Source: Jiella sonneratiae
GTDB taxonomy: Bacteria > Pseudomonadota > Alphaproteobacteria > Rhizobiales > Rhizobiaceae
Reading direction: 5' to 3'
NCBI RefSeq assembly: GCF_017353515.1
Contig: NZ_JAFMPY010000008.1
Coordinates: forward strand, 141,995 to 205,994
Length of the DNA stretch: 64,000 bases
Shown here: positions 47,130-56,902 of the stretch, one piece after another
Position numbering within the stretch: position 1 is the first letter of the stretch
Layout: the number at the start of each line of letters is the position of its first letter
Notes under the pieces: model-generated
The model's input: only the letters and a program-made list of their open reading frames with translations
The model's database searches: none
What the model was told of the DNA's origin: nothing
Position numbers and translations under genes: made by a program

Positions 47130-47408
47130 CTATTTGTGCTGCTCCAGCACCTTGCGCACCCGCTCCATGGCATCGACGAGGCGCTTGGAGACGTCGCGGT
47201 TCGCCTGTTCGAGCCGCTCGCCCCGCGCCAGCGCCGCGTCGAGCTCGCGGGCGAGGCGACCGCGGTCGGCGGTCTGGCGCTGCACCTCGGCATCGACGCT
47301 GTGGAGAACCCCCTCCCGCTCGAGCCGGGCGTCGACGGCGCTCTCCAGCCGGTCGAGCGCCGTTCGAAGTCGCGCCCTGGCAGCATCGAACGGATCGTCT
47401 TGCGGCAT
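47130..47408 (-). CDS. DUF4164 coiled-coil protein
   Basis: A 92-residue all-helical protein with heptad-like patterns throughout (AARARLRTALDRLESAVDAR, then RLARELDAALARGERLEQAN and a basic end). Its place before zapA matches rhizobial gene order, where a transketolase gene normally precedes it; that gene is missing here. A role with ZapA in division is possible but not shown. Confidence 0.82.
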   Translation of the reverse strand: MPQDDPFDAARARLRTALDRLESAVDARLEREGVLHSVDAEVQRQTADRGRLARELDAALARGERLEQANRDVSKRLVDAMERVRKVLEQHK

Positions 47409-47695
47409 CGCATGCTACTCCAGGATTCGTCGGTCGCCGGCCGGCGGACAACGGCCGGATCGGTCGGCCGTTCCTCGTCTTAGCGGCTCGGCCCGGCCAA
47501 GAAAAGCGCCCCATGGCCTTCGCATCACCGGGTTTTAAGGCACGTGCGGGTTGATCTCGCAGGGGCGGGATGGCATGGAAGCGGCTCGCAAGGACCCATT
47601 CGCTTGGGTGGCTCCGCCGGGCGCCCATCCCCCGGCCAACTCCAGACCGCCTCGTCCGTGCGACGATCCGATCCCTCCGCGTCACCAGAAAACCA

Positions 47696-49177
47696 ATGAC
47701 ATTCGAAACGCTCCGCCGCGAGTGGTTCGGAAACGTGCGCGCCGACCTGCTCTCCGGGCTGGTCGTGGCGCTGGCACTGATTCCCGAAGCCATCGCCTTC
47801 TCCATCATCGCCGGCGTCGACCCGAAGGTCGCGCTCTATGCGTCCTTCTCGATCGCCGTGCTGATCTCCTTCACCGGCGGGCGGCCGGGCATGATCTCGG
47901 CGGCGACGGCGGCGACGGCCGTCCTGATGATCACCCTGGTGCGCGACCACGGGCTGCAATATCTCCTCGCCGCGACGATCCTCGCCGGGCTGCTGCAGGT
48001 CGGGGCCGGCGCCCTCAAGCTCGGCAACGCCATGCAGTTCGTCTCGCGCTCGGTGATGACCGGCTTCGTCAACGCGCTGGCGATCCTGATCTTCATGGCG
48101 CAGCTGCCGGAGCTCGTGGGCGTGCCGCCGCTGACCTACGTGATGGTGGCGGCGGGGCTGGCGATCATCTACCTCCTGCCGCGCCTCACCACGGCCGTCC
48201 CCTCGCCGCTCGTCGCCATCGTCGTCCTGACGGCGGTGTCGCTCTTCTTCGGCATGGACCTGCGGGTGGTCGGCGACATGGGCGAGCTGCCCTCGGAACT
48301 GCCGGTCTTCCTCCTACCCGACGTGCCCTTCGACCTCGAGACGCTGCGCATCATCCTGCCCTATTCGGCTGCCGTCGCGGCCGTCGGCCTGCTCGAATCG
48401 CTGATGACGGCGCAGATCGTCGACGATCTCACCGACACGCCGTCGGACAAGAACCGCGAATGCGTCGGCCAGGGCATCGCCAACGCCGTGACCGGCCTGT
48501 TCGGCGGCATGGCGGGCTGCGCGATGATCGGCCAGTCGATGATCAACGTGAAGTCGGGCGGGCGCGGCCGGCTGTCGACCTTCAGCGCCGGCGTCTTCCT
48601 CCTGTTCCTGATCCTCGTCCTCGGCGACTGGGTGGCGGTCATCCCCATGGCGGCGCTCGTCGCGGTGATGATCATGGTCTCGATCGGCACCTTCTCCTGG
48701 AGCTCAATCCGCAACCTGCGGGACCATCCGCGCCGCTCCTCGACGGTGATGCTGGCGACGGTCGTCACCGTTGTGTGGACCCACAACCTGGCGATCGGCG
48801 TGATCATCGGCGTCATGCTGTCCGGCGTCTTCTTCGCCTGGAAGGTGGCGCAGATCTTCCGGGTGACCTCGACGCTTTCCGCCGACGGGCGGGTCCGGAC
48901 CTACCGCGTCGAGGGCCAGGTGTTCTTCGCCTCCTCGGAGCGCTTCGCCGCCGCCTTCGACTTCAAGGAAGCCGTCGAGACCGTCGTCATCGACGTCGGC
49001 GCGGCGCATATCTGGGACCTTTCCGGCGTCGCCGCCCTCGACCGGGCGGTGCTGAAGTTCCGGCGCGAGGGCGCCGAGGTCGAGCTGCGCGGCCTCAACG
49101 CGGCGAGCGCCACCATCGTCGACCGGCTCGCCGTCCACGACAAGCCGGGCGCGCTCGACCAGCTCTCCGCCCATTGA
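47696..49177 (+). CDS. SulP family inorganic anion transporter with STAS domain
   Basis: A 493-residue membrane protein. About eleven hydrophobic segments (residues 20-390) carry the SulP signatures [17 protein letters not shown] and [21 protein letters not shown]. The C-terminal STAS domain (about 405-493) includes [22 protein letters not shown]. Family members move sulfate, bicarbonate or other anions. A universal stress protein gene follows 10 bases later and is surely co-transcribed. Start 47696 gives the standard N-terminus ([11 protein letters not shown]). Confidence 0.88.
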   Translation: MTFETLRREWFGNVRADLLSGLVVALALIPEAIAFSIIAGVDPKVALYASFSIAVLISFTGGRPGMISAATAATAVLMITLVRDHGLQYLLAATILAGLLQVGAGALKLGNAMQFVSRSVMTGFVNALAILIFMAQLPELVGVPPLTYVMVAAGLAIIYLLPRLTTAVPSPLVAIVVLTAVSLFFGMDLRVVGDMGELPSELPVFLLPDVPFDLETLRIILPYSAAVAAVGLLESLMTAQIVDDLTDTPSDKNRECVGQGIANAVTGLFGGMAGCAMIGQSMINVKSGGRGRLSTFSAGVFLLFLILVLGDWVAVIPMAALVAVMIMVSIGTFSWSSIRNLRDHPRRSSTVMLATVVTVVWTHNLAIGVIIGVMLSGVFFAWKVAQIFRVTSTLSADGRVRTYRVEGQVFFASSERFAAAFDFKEAVETVVIDVGAAHIWDLSGVAALDRAVLKFRREGAEVELRGLNAASATIVDRLAVHDKPGALDQLSAH

Positions 49178-49187
49178 GGACGATGCC

Positions 49188-50039
49188 ATGACCAAGATCG
49201 TCGCCTGTATCGACGGTTCGCTCTACGCCGAGAGCGTCTGCGACCACGCCGCATGGGCCGCGGGGCGGCTCGGGCTGGCGGTCGATCTCGTCCACGCGCT
49301 CGGCCGGCGGGAGACGGCCAGCCAGCCCTTCGACCTCAGCGGCACCCTCGACCTCGGCGAGCGCGAGGCGCTGCTCGCAGAACTTGCCGACCTCGACGAG
49401 AAAAAGTCGAAGGTCGCCGCCCGACGGGGACGGCTGGTGCTCGCACAGGCGGCCGAGCGGCTGAACCGCGCCGGCGTCGCGGTGGAGCAGCATCTGCGCC
49501 ACGGCGACGTCGCCGACGCGGTCTCGGCCATGGAGACCGAGGCCCGGCTCGTCGTCATCGGCAAGCGCGGCGAGGCCGCCGATTTCGCCAGGGGCCATCT
49601 CGGCTCCAATCTGGAGCGGGTGATCCGCTCGACGCCGCTGCCGGTGCTGGTCGCCTCCCGGGCCTTTCGGGAGATCCGCCGCTTCATGGTCGCCTTCGAC
49701 GGCGGCCGCAGCGCGATGGCGATCGTCGAGCGGCTGGCGGCGAGCCCCCTCCTCGCCGAAACATCCTGCGAGCTCTTCATGGCGGGCGAACCGAGCGGCG
49801 AGGCGGGCGAGCGGCTGCATCTGGCGGAGCGGCGGCTGCGCGAAGCCGGCTACGCGGCGAGCGTCAGGATCGCCGAGGGCGACGCCGACGAGGTCATCGC
49901 CCGGCGCGTCGAGGCGGGCGGCATCGACCTCATCGTTATGGGCGCCTACGGCCATTCGCGCATCCGCCACCTCATCGTCGGCAGCACGACCACCCGGCTC
50001 ATCCAGTCATGCGCCATCCCGGTCCTCGTCGTGCGGTGA
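49188..50039 (+). CDS. Tandem universal stress protein
   Basis: A 283-residue protein made of two UspA-type domains. The first (residues 1-150) has KIVACIDGS and a nucleotide-binding tail VVIGKRGEAADFARGHLGS; the second (155-283) has FMVAFDGGRSA and IVMGAYGHSRIRHLIVGSTT, the G-x2-G-x9-G-S/T motif of ATP binders. It is coupled to the SulP gene, so it may tune that transporter in response to energy or stress; this is inferred from position. Confidence 0.88.
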   Translation: MTKIVACIDGSLYAESVCDHAAWAAGRLGLAVDLVHALGRRETASQPFDLSGTLDLGEREALLAELADLDEKKSKVAARRGRLVLAQAAERLNRAGVAVEQHLRHGDVADAVSAMETEARLVVIGKRGEAADFARGHLGSNLERVIRSTPLPVLVASRAFREIRRFMVAFDGGRSAMAIVERLAASPLLAETSCELFMAGEPSGEAGERLHLAERRLREAGYAASVRIAEGDADEVIARRVEAGGIDLIVMGAYGHSRIRHLIVGSTTTRLIQSCAIPVLVVR

Positions 50040-50239
50040 CGGCGGCTCCCCGGGCCTGCGGCGCGGCAAAAGCGGCAAGGACGGCAACTCAGCAAGATGG
50101 CGCCCCCGCGTGAACCGCAGGATCATGCGTCTACATCGTCTTCCCGCCGACCTTGAGGCAGGCAAGGGCTTGGTGTCGTTACGGAATGCGGGTAAGGTCC
50201 CGGCCTGACGCGGTCAGCAGGGATCATGGAGAGGGATGC

Positions 50240-51655
50240 ATGGCCGGCCGAAGCCGGATCGCGACAGTTGCGATCGCCGTTGCGTTTTTCTTCCCGCTGC
50301 TGGCCCTCGCCCCGCCGGCGGCCGCGACCGTCCAGCGCTTCGGCGCCTTTTCGGTGGACAAGGACGTGCCGGCCGTCATCCGCCTGTCCGGCCCGATCGA
50401 CGTCAGCGGCAATCTCGACTTCCGCCGGGCGCTGCGGGCGTCCGGCAAGGCCGACACACTCGTCCTCGACAGCCCCGGCGGATCGCTGATCATCGCCCTC
50501 GGCATCGCCGAGGAAATCCTCGACCGCGGGCTTTCGACCGACGTTCCGCAGGACGCCGAATGCCTGTCGGCCTGCGCCTTCCTGTTCTTCGCCGGCAAGC
50601 ACAGGCGGGTCGAGGGCCGCCTCGGCGTCCATCAGGTGAGTTCCACCCGGTCCGGCGACGTCGGCTTCACCCAGCTCACGCTGTCGAACGTGCTCGACCT
50701 CCTGCAGCGCGCCGATGTCGACCCGCGCGTCATGCAGGTGATGCTGGCAACGCCCGCCGACGAAATGCACGTCTTCGACGCGGCCGAGATCGCGACCTTC
50801 GGCATCGAGCGGGCCGACGACCGCCCGGCGGAGCTCCGCCCCGCGGCCGACCAGGTCGCGGCGGCTGCGGTGGTTGCGGCGCCGGTTGCGACAGAGCAGA
50901 CCAGGGCCGGGCCCGAAGCGGCCGCCCCTTCCGGCGAAACGGACAAGCCGGCGGCAGACGCGGCGGATCCCTTCGCCACAGAAATCGGCTCGGCCACCGG
51001 ATCGTCGTCGAACGCCGACGCCGGCACGGCGGCGGTTCTGGAAGCGCGGGCCGCTCCGCAGGAAGCGCCGGACCCCTTCGCCATCGAAATCGAAAACACG
51101 GCAAACCCGGCACCAGAGGCGGAATCCGCCCCGGATGCGGCTGCGCGGGACGGGTCGCCGCAGGGGGCCGCTCCCGGCGAAACGGCGAAGACGAGCCCCC
51201 TGGAGGACCTGCTGTCCGGCCCCGATCGCACCGAAACCACTCGCCAGATTCAGATCGCCCTCAAGGAGGCCGGCTGCGATCCCGGCCCGTCGGACGGGAT
51301 CTGGGGATCGCAGACGAAGAGCGCACTTGAAGAATTCGCAAGGCGTGCGGAGCTCACCTTCGACGCTTCGCCGTCGCCGGCGGCGCTCGAAGCCCTGAAG
51401 GCGCGGACCGGCCGCGTCTGTCCGAAAGAGGCCGCGCCCGCTTCCTGTCCGACCGGCCAGCAGAAAAACAGCAAGGGCGTCTGCTACACCCCCGTGGCCG
51501 TGGCGCCGAAACGCTCTGCCGCGCCGGCAAAGTCCGCCGCCCCTGCCCGGACGGTGACGCGCGAGACCCGCTCCACCCGGAAGCAGGCGGCGTCGCCGGC
51601 AAGACGCAGCGGCGGCAACTGCTTCAGTTTCAACGGCCAGCGCTATTGCGAATAG
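50240..51655 (+). CDS. Periplasmic ClpP-like protein (COG3904 type) with peptidoglycan-binding-like domain
   Basis: A 471-residue secreted protein. A signal peptide (residues 1-30, PPAAA) is followed by a ClpP/crotonase-like domain to about 200: IRLSGPIDVSGNLDFRRAL, LDSPGGSLIIALGIAEEI, and ECLSACAFLFFAG with a candidate catalytic Ser. A Pro/Ala/Glu-rich linker (200-330) leads to a peptidoglycan-binding-like unit near residues 336-375 (QIALKEAGCDPGPSDGIWG). The end holds a second Cys-rich patch. GAGAGGG precedes the ATG. Function is unknown; a cell-wall-linked protease is plausible. Confidence 0.75.
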   Translation: MAGRSRIATVAIAVAFFFPLLALAPPAAATVQRFGAFSVDKDVPAVIRLSGPIDVSGNLDFRRALRASGKADTLVLDSPGGSLIIALGIAEEILDRGLSTDVPQDAECLSACAFLFFAGKHRRVEGRLGVHQVSSTRSGDVGFTQLTLSNVLDLLQRADVDPRVMQVMLATPADEMHVFDAAEIATFGIERADDRPAELRPAADQVAAAAVVAAPVATEQTRAGPEAAAPSGETDKPAADAADPFATEIGSATGSSSNADAGTAAVLEARAAPQEAPDPFAIEIENTANPAPEAESAPDAAARDGSPQGAAPGETAKTSPLEDLLSGPDRTETTRQIQIALKEAGCDPGPSDGIWGSQTKSALEEFARRAELTFDASPSPAALEALKARTGRVCPKEAAPASCPTGQQKNSKGVCYTPVAVAPKRSAAPAKSAAPARTVTRETRSTRKQAASPARRSGGNCFSFNGQRYCE

Positions 51656-51719
51656 CCGGGGGAGGTCGGCGACGCGGCCGTTCACCGGGCGAAATGCGAC
51701 GACGGAGGGAGACCGGATC

Positions 51720-52241
51720 ATGCATCTGAAAGCCTGGCTTTGCGCGAGGACGGTCCTTCTCGCCGGCCTGCTCGGCCTCGTCCTCCCGGCTCTTTTCCCG
51801 ACCGCAGCGCTTTCGGGCGATGCGGATCTGCGCGGGCTCGAATTCCGTCTCCGCGGTTCGTGCCAGGGCCGCCGTGACGTAGAGATCCGCGACCGGATCT
51901 ATTTCGGGCGCGACGGCAACACCTTCGTCTATTTCGGCGGCAGTGCGGGCGGCGTCGTCGTGCCGGCGGGCCGCAACCGGGGCCATACGGAACGCCAGCG
52001 CCGCTCGAGGCGCGGCGGGATCGTCGACGCGCAGGAATCGGTGACGCTCGCGCTGACCTCCTTCGGCTTCGAATACGTCAAGTCGTTCACCACCCCTGAC
52101 AGCTCAAACACCGGCAGCCGGCAGGTGCGCATCGCGATCGACGGCCGGCTCTGCCGCGCGAGCGTCGTCGAGATCAGCCGTCGCCGTGCCGGAGCGCGCT
52201 CGCGGCGCTGCCGCGCGACCTGCGAATACTCCGCGCGCTGA
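51720..52241 (+). CDS. Hypothetical exported protein
   Basis: A 173-residue protein not recognised. A signal peptide covers residues 1-32 (LLGLVLPALFPTAALSG). The mature part is small, Arg-rich and contains three or four Cys (GSCQGR, LCRAS, RCRATC) that could form disulfides. ATG follows ACGGAGGGAGACCGGATC, a workable ribosome site. It is co-directional with the preceding ClpP-like gene, 64 bases away, and could share its transcript. Confidence 0.6.
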   Translation: MHLKAWLCARTVLLAGLLGLVLPALFPTAALSGDADLRGLEFRLRGSCQGRRDVEIRDRIYFGRDGNTFVYFGGSAGGVVVPAGRNRGHTERQRRSRRGGIVDAQESVTLALTSFGFEYVKSFTTPDSSNTGSRQVRIAIDGRLCRASVVEISRRRAGARSRRCRATCEYSAR

Positions 52242-52280
52242 GGAGGGACCGGAAGGATCGCTCGAAGGCAAGCACCATCG

Positions 52281-52425
52281 GCGACGCTTCGATCTCCCCC
52301 CTTGCGGGGGAGATGGGTGGCAACCCAGAGGGGGGTGGAGCGCCATCCTGCACAAATTTGGCTCGGCGTTACCCCCCTCTGCCTTCCGGCATCTCCCCCG
52401 CAAGGGGGGAGATCAGGCCAATCGC
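52281..52425. repeat. RIME-like palindromic repeat, copy 3
   Basis: GCGACGCTTCGATCTCCCCC and CTTGCGGGGGAGATGGGTGG are mirrored by GGCATCTCCCCCGCAAGGGG and GGAGATCAGGCCAATCGCC. Its left boundary GCGACGCTTCGATCT matches copy 1 almost exactly, so the element's end is well defined there. Confidence 0.8.
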
Positions 52426-52528
52426 CTCGCTCAGCCCCATTTTCAAGCGATTGCCCTGCCGTCCCCGTCGCGGCTTGGACGCGCGGGGGCGGCCGTGCTA
52501 GGGGCGGTTTCCCTTCGAACCGATCCCC

Positions 52529-53272
52529 ATGACCCTCGACATCCTGCTCTTTCTCGTCGCCGCCGCGTTCCTCGCCGGCTATGTCGACGCCGTCGCCGGC
52601 GGCGGCGGGCTGATCACCATTCCGGCGCTGCTCATCGCCGGCGTCCCGCCGCTGACGGCGCTCGGCACCAACAAGGTGCAGTCGCTGTTCGGCTCCGGGT
52701 CGGCGACCCTCGCCTATGCCGCCAAGGGGCACATGCGGCTGAAGGAACAGGCGCCGGTGGCGCTCCTCTCCTTCGCCGGCGCCTGCCTCGGGGCGCTCGG
52801 CGCCCGCATCCTTCCGACGACGATCCTCCAGACCGGCCTGCCCTTCCTGCTGATCGCCGTCGCGCTGTTCTTCGCCCTGAAGCCCGGCCTTTCCGACGTC
52901 GATGCCGAGCGGCGCGTCTCGCCGGCCGTCTTCGCCGTCGCGCTGGTGCCGCTGATCGGCGCCTATGACGGGCTGTTCGGCCCGGGAACCGGCTCGTTCT
53001 TCATGCTCGCCTTCGTCGCGCTGGCGGGCTACGGCGTGCTCAAGGCGACGGCGCACACGAAGCTCTTGAACTTCGCCTCCAATCTCGGCGGCTTCGCGGT
53101 CTTCGCCCTTTCCGGCGCGGTGATCTGGAAGGTCGGGCTGGCGATGGGCCTCGCCCAGTTCGTCGGCGCGCGGCTCGGCGCGATGACGGCGATGCGCTTC
53201 GGCGCGAGGTTCATCCGGCCGCTCCTCGTCGTCGTCTGCCTCGCCCTCGCCATCAAGCTGCTCTGGCAATAG
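52529..53272 (+). CDS. TSUP (TauE/SafE) family membrane transporter
   Basis: A 247-residue membrane protein with about eight hydrophobic segments. The two TSUP repeats are [29 protein letters not shown] and [35 protein letters not shown]. It resembles the YfcA branch of the family. cobQ follows 38 bases later, so the two may be co-transcribed; a link to cobalt or cobalamin is suggested only by that position. No cobalamin riboswitch was found upstream. Confidence 0.86.
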   Translation: MTLDILLFLVAAAFLAGYVDAVAGGGGLITIPALLIAGVPPLTALGTNKVQSLFGSGSATLAYAAKGHMRLKEQAPVALLSFAGACLGALGARILPTTILQTGLPFLLIAVALFFALKPGLSDVDAERRVSPAVFAVALVPLIGAYDGLFGPGTGSFFMLAFVALAGYGVLKATAHTKLLNFASNLGGFAVFALSGAVIWKVGLAMGLAQFVGARLGAMTAMRFGARFIRPLLVVVCLALAIKLLWQ

Positions 53273-53310
53273 AGCTTCGGGCGGCGAACCCGGCCGCAGG
53301 AGGTGGGACG

Positions 53311-54795
53311 ATGGCGAAGACGCCGGCGATCATGCTGCAGGGAACCGGCTCGGACGTCGGCAAGTCGGTGCTCGTCGCCGGGCTGTGCCGGCTGTTTGCC
53401 GATCGCGGCCTCAGGGTGCGGCCGTTCAAGCCGCAGAACATGTCGAACAACGCCGCGGTGGCGGAGATCCCCGGCACCTTGGAATTCGGCGAGATCGGCC
53501 GGGCGCAGTGGCTGCAGGCGCTGGCCTGCCGCGTCGCCCCGACCACCGACATGAACCCGGTGCTGCTCAAGCCGCAGTCGGAGACCGGCAGCCAGATCGT
53601 CCTCGCCGGAAAGGTGGCGGGCGCGGCGAAGGGCCGCGAATACCAGGCGCTGAAGGCGCGGTTCCTCGGCACCGTCCTCGACAGCTTCGAACGGCTCTCG
53701 GCCGCCGCCGATCTCGTCGTCGTCGAGGGGGCGGGCTCGGCCGCCGAGATCAACCTGCGCGCCAACGACATCGCCAATATGGGCTTTGCGACGGCGGCCG
53801 GCGTTCCCGTCGTCCTCGTCGGCGACATCGACCGCGGCGGCGTCATCGCCTCGCTGGTCGGCACCCATGCGATCCTGCCGGAAGGCGACCGGGCGATGGT
53901 GGCGGGCTACCTCGTCAACCGCTTCAGGGGTGATCCCTCGCTCTTCGACGAGGGGCTCGAGGCGATCACCCGCTTCACCGGCTGGCCGAGCCTCGGCGTC
54001 GTGCCGCATCTTGCCGCCGCGGCGCGCCTGCCGGCCGAGGACTCCGTCGCGCTGGAGCGCCCGGCCGCCGGGCCGGCTTCGGCCGCGCGGCTGAAGGTCG
54101 CGGTGCCGGTGGTCGGCCGTATCGCCAATTTCGACGATCTCGATCCGCTGCGGGCCGAACCCGACGTCGCGGTGGTCTTCGTGCGCCCTGGCGATCCCCT
54201 GCCCGCCGATGCCGGCCTCATCGTCATTCCCGGCACGAAGTCGACGATCGCCGACCTCGAAGTCCTGCGGGCGAACGGCTGGGACCGCGCGATCGTCGCC
54301 CATGCCGCGCGCGGCGGCCATGTCGTCGGGCTGTGCGGCGGCTACCAGATGCTCGGCCGCAGCGTCCGCGACCCGGAGGGCATCGAGGGCGAGACCAGAG
54401 TGGCAGAGGGCCTCGGCCTCCTCGACGTCGAGACGGTGATGCTCGCCGAAAAGACCGTCAGGCCGGCGCGGGCGGCGACGCCGGAGGGCCTTTCCCTCGA
54501 CGGCTACGAGATCCATCTCGGCCGCACCGGCGGGCCGGACTGCGCGCGTCCGGTGGCGATCCTCGATGGGGCGCCCGATGGCGCGACGTCGCCGGACGGG
54601 CGCGTCTTCGGCACCTATTTGCACGGCCTGTTCGGCGCCGACCCGTTCCGCCGCCGGTTTCTGGAGAAGTTCGGGATCAGCGGCGGGCAAGGCGCCTATC
54701 GCGAGGGGGTGGAGGCGGCGCTCGACGCGATCGCCGCGGCGCTGGAAGCGGCGGTGGACGTCGACCGGCTGATGGCGATCGCCGCCAGGCGCTGA
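53311..54795 (+). CDS. cobQ: Cobyric acid synthase CobQ
   Basis: A 494-residue amidotransferase of adenosylcobalamin synthesis; it amidates adenosylcobyrinic acid a,c-diamide at four side chains. The N-terminal P-loop domain starts with [19 protein letters not shown] and [11 protein letters not shown]. The class I glutaminase domain has the nucleophile Cys in [12 protein letters not shown] near residue 343 and the His of [10 protein letters not shown] near residue 435. Length and motifs are complete. No other cob genes are nearby. Confidence 0.93.
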   Translation: MAKTPAIMLQGTGSDVGKSVLVAGLCRLFADRGLRVRPFKPQNMSNNAAVAEIPGTLEFGEIGRAQWLQALACRVAPTTDMNPVLLKPQSETGSQIVLAGKVAGAAKGREYQALKARFLGTVLDSFERLSAAADLVVVEGAGSAAEINLRANDIANMGFATAAGVPVVLVGDIDRGGVIASLVGTHAILPEGDRAMVAGYLVNRFRGDPSLFDEGLEAITRFTGWPSLGVVPHLAAAARLPAEDSVALERPAAGPASAARLKVAVPVVGRIANFDDLDPLRAEPDVAVVFVRPGDPLPADAGLIVIPGTKSTIADLEVLRANGWDRAIVAHAARGGHVVGLCGGYQMLGRSVRDPEGIEGETRVAEGLGLLDVETVMLAEKTVRPARAATPEGLSLDGYEIHLGRTGGPDCARPVAILDGAPDGATSPDGRVFGTYLHGLFGADPFRRRFLEKFGISGGQGAYREGVEAALDAIAAALEAAVDVDRLMAIAARR

Positions 54796-54840
54796 TGCGG
54801 CGGGGCGGCCCGGCGGGGCGGTGGTGCGCCCGGTCCCGGC

Positions 54841-55374
54841 TCAGCCGTGGAAAGCGGTGCGCAGCAGGTCGATCTGCTGGCCGACGGGGTTGCTGGTCTC
54901 GCCCCGCTCCTCGACGGGCGCGGCCGAGCCGTAGATCTCCCGGTCGAGCATGGCGATGCGGCGCTCCAGCTTGATCGCCCGCTCGACGAGGTCGCGGAAG
55001 CGCTCGGGCAGCTCGCCATATTGCGGCGACTCCTTCGCCGTGCCGAGGCCTTCGAGCCTGACCTTGACCTTCTCGGCCTCGACCTGGCTGCGCGACATGT
55101 CGCCCTGGTTGGCGGCGCGCTGCAAGAGAAGCCAGGAGGCGACCTGCATCAGCCGCGTGGTCAGGCGCATCGATTCGGCGGCATAGAGTGTCGCCCCGGC
55201 GCGGCTGAGATGCTTCGCCTCGCTCCGCCCTTCGCCGTCGAGATAGGCGGCGGTCTCGTCGACCATCGCCATGCCCTCGTTGAACAGCGGCTGGAACGAA
55301 CGGGAGAACGCCAGATGCTCGGCCAGCTTGACGGTGCGGTCGTCGTCTCTCGAATCTGTCGTCTGGGGTGCCAT
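54841..55374 (-). CDS. rcdA: DUF1465 family protein, RcdA-like
   Basis: A 177-residue helical protein with the family blocks AEHLAFSRSFQPLFNEGMAMVDETAAYLDGEGR, SMRLTTRLMQVASWLLLQRA and LPERFRDLVERAIKLERRIAMLD. In Caulobacter the homologue RcdA is an adaptor for ClpXP degradation of CtrA; the same role is inferred here. The ATG at 55374 gives the usual N-terminus. A TTAACCTCGGTTAA palindrome lies about 125 bases upstream, resembling paired CtrA half-sites. Confidence 0.85.
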   Translation of the reverse strand: MAPQTTDSRDDDRTVKLAEHLAFSRSFQPLFNEGMAMVDETAAYLDGEGRSEAKHLSRAGATLYAAESMRLTTRLMQVASWLLLQRAANQGDMSRSQVEAEKVKVRLEGLGTAKESPQYGELPERFRDLVERAIKLERRIAMLDREIYGSAAPVEERGETSNPVGQQIDLLRTAFHG

Positions 55375-55498
55375 CGCCTTGTTGCAAACTCCTGACCGTC
55401 CGCCCGAAGAATCACAGCGAACGCAACGAGGTAGCGCCGCCGTCCGGACAAGGTGCGGCGAAGACCGCGACAAGGCAAGCCGGGGCGGTTGCTTTTTC

Positions 55499-55512
55499 TT
55501 AACCTCGGTTAA
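55499..55512. promoter_or_regulatory. TTAACC palindrome upstream of rcdA
   Basis: TTAACCTCGGTTAA contains two facing CtrA-type TTAACC half-sites, but with six rather than seven bases between the TTAA blocks. It sits in the presumed rcdA promoter. A regulatory role is only suggested. Confidence 0.3.
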
Positions 55513-55535
55513 TACCCACAGCGCCGGAAGGCGGG

Positions 55536-55563
55536 CAAAAAAAGAGCCGCAGCGAGCGGCTCT
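55536..55563 (-). terminator. Intrinsic terminator on the minus strand
   Basis: On the minus strand AGAGCCGC pairs with GCGGCTCT around a five-base loop and runs straight into seven Ts. This is the cleanest intrinsic terminator in the window. No protein gene lies directly upstream on that strand. Confidence 0.85.
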
Positions 55564-55650
55564 CAGGAGTTTCAACAGGGAGGCGTCAAACGGGGCGGAG
55601 GGCCGCGCCGTCTATCCAGCGAACTGGACTGACTTCAGTGATACCCCGGA
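55564..55650 (-). ncRNA. Candidate small RNA ending at the terminator (5' end unknown)
   Basis: The minus-strand sequence before the terminator contains no coding frame but has C/U-rich anti-Shine-Dalgarno-like runs (CCCTCCGCCCC and CGCCTCCCTG) and short stems (CCAGTTCGCTGG). These are features of alphaproteobacterial trans-acting small RNAs. The 5' end and promoter cannot be fixed by eye, so the left coordinate follows the terminator and the right is approximate. Confidence 0.4.
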
Positions 55651-55788
55651 AACCTTACCCAGAGCTTAATGGGCGGTTCCCTCCGCAACAATTCCTCTAC
55701 CTTTGCCGGAAAGATCCGGCCGGCGGTCGGAACCGCGGTCCGGACCGTGGCCCGAACGACGGCAAGGACGGCGAGAGAGGGGAAGACG

Positions 55789-56799
55789 ATGGCCTCGAAC
55801 AGCGAGATGCGGGTGGTCGAGATCGGCGAGCCGGGCGGGCCTGAGGCGCTGCGCCTCGCAAGCCGCCCGGTGCCGGCGCCGGGACCGGGCGAGATCCTGG
55901 TCGAGGTCGCCGCCGCCGGGGTCAACCGGCCGGACGTGATGCAGCGGATGGGCCTCTACCCGCCGCCGCCGGGGGCTCCGGCATGGCCCGGCCTCGAAGT
56001 CGCCGGCAGGGTCGCGGCGCTCGGCGACGGCGCCGGGCGGTTTGCGCCGGGCGACCGGGTGATGGCGCTCGTCGCCGGCGGCGGCTACGCCGATTTCGTC
56101 ACCGTCGCCGAGGACAACGCCCTGACGGTGCCGGCGGCGATGAGCCTTACCGCCGCGGCGGCCTTTCCCGAGACCTTCTTCACCGTCTGGCACAACGTCT
56201 TCCAGCGCGGCGGGCTGAAGGCCGGCGAGACCTTCCTCGTCCATGGCGGCACCTCCGGCATCGGCACGACCGCGATCCAGCTCGCCGCGGCCTTCGGGGC
56301 GCGGGTCTTCGCGACCGCCGGCAGCGACGACAAGTGCCGGGCGGCCGAAGCGCTCGGCGCCGACGCCTGCGTCAACTACCGTGAGGCCGACTTCGTCGCG
56401 GCGCTGAAGGAAGCCACCGGCGGCCGCGGCATCGACCTCGTTCTCGACATGATCGGCGGGGACTACGCCGCCCGCAACGTCGAGGTCGCCGCCGAGGAGG
56501 GACGCATCGTCCAGATTGCCGTCCAGAAAGGCGCGAAGGCCGAGATCGACCTCTTCAAGGTGATGCGCAAGCGCCTGACGCTCACCGGCTCGACGCTGCG
56601 CAACCGGCCGGTCGCCTTCAAGGCGGCAATCGCGGCGGAACTTGCGACCGCCGTCCTGCCTTTGCTGGAGAGCGGCAAGGTCGCACCGCAGATCGACACG
56701 ACCTACCCCCTCGAGGCGGCCGCCGACGCCCACCGCCACATGGACGAGGATCACGTCGGCAAGATCGTGCTGACGACCGGACGCGGCGGCGACGACTAG
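55789..56799 (+). CDS. NAD(P)H quinone oxidoreductase (PIG3/QOR-like MDR)
   Basis: A 336-residue zinc-free MDR of the PIG3 subtype: GVNRPDVMQRMGLYPPPPGAP near residue 46, AFPETFFTVWHNVFQRGGLK, the NADP site VHGGTSGIGTTAIQLA near residue 150, and AAADAHRHMDEDHVGKIVL near the end. It probably reduces quinones with NADPH in the cytosol. The ATG follows AGAGAGGGGAAGACG, a strong ribosome site; earlier in-frame sequence overlaps the small-RNA region and is excluded. Confidence 0.88.
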   Translation: MASNSEMRVVEIGEPGGPEALRLASRPVPAPGPGEILVEVAAAGVNRPDVMQRMGLYPPPPGAPAWPGLEVAGRVAALGDGAGRFAPGDRVMALVAGGGYADFVTVAEDNALTVPAAMSLTAAAAFPETFFTVWHNVFQRGGLKAGETFLVHGGTSGIGTTAIQLAAAFGARVFATAGSDDKCRAAEALGADACVNYREADFVAALKEATGGRGIDLVLDMIGGDYAARNVEVAAEEGRIVQIAVQKGAKAEIDLFKVMRKRLTLTGSTLRNRPVAFKAAIAAELATAVLPLLESGKVAPQIDTTYPLEAAADAHRHMDEDHVGKIVLTTGRGGDD

Positions 56800-56902
56800 T
56801 GGATCTGCCGCCCGGGACGGAGGCCTTCAAGGGCTTCCGCTACGCACGTGCCGCCTGCTTCGTGGCGCGGAACGCACGCTCGCGCCACGAACCAGGGACA
56901 GA

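Noticed and set aside
52242..52528. Cobalamin riboswitch ahead of the TSUP-cobQ pair
   Set aside because: The region is filled by a RIME-like palindrome; the B12-box pattern was not found.
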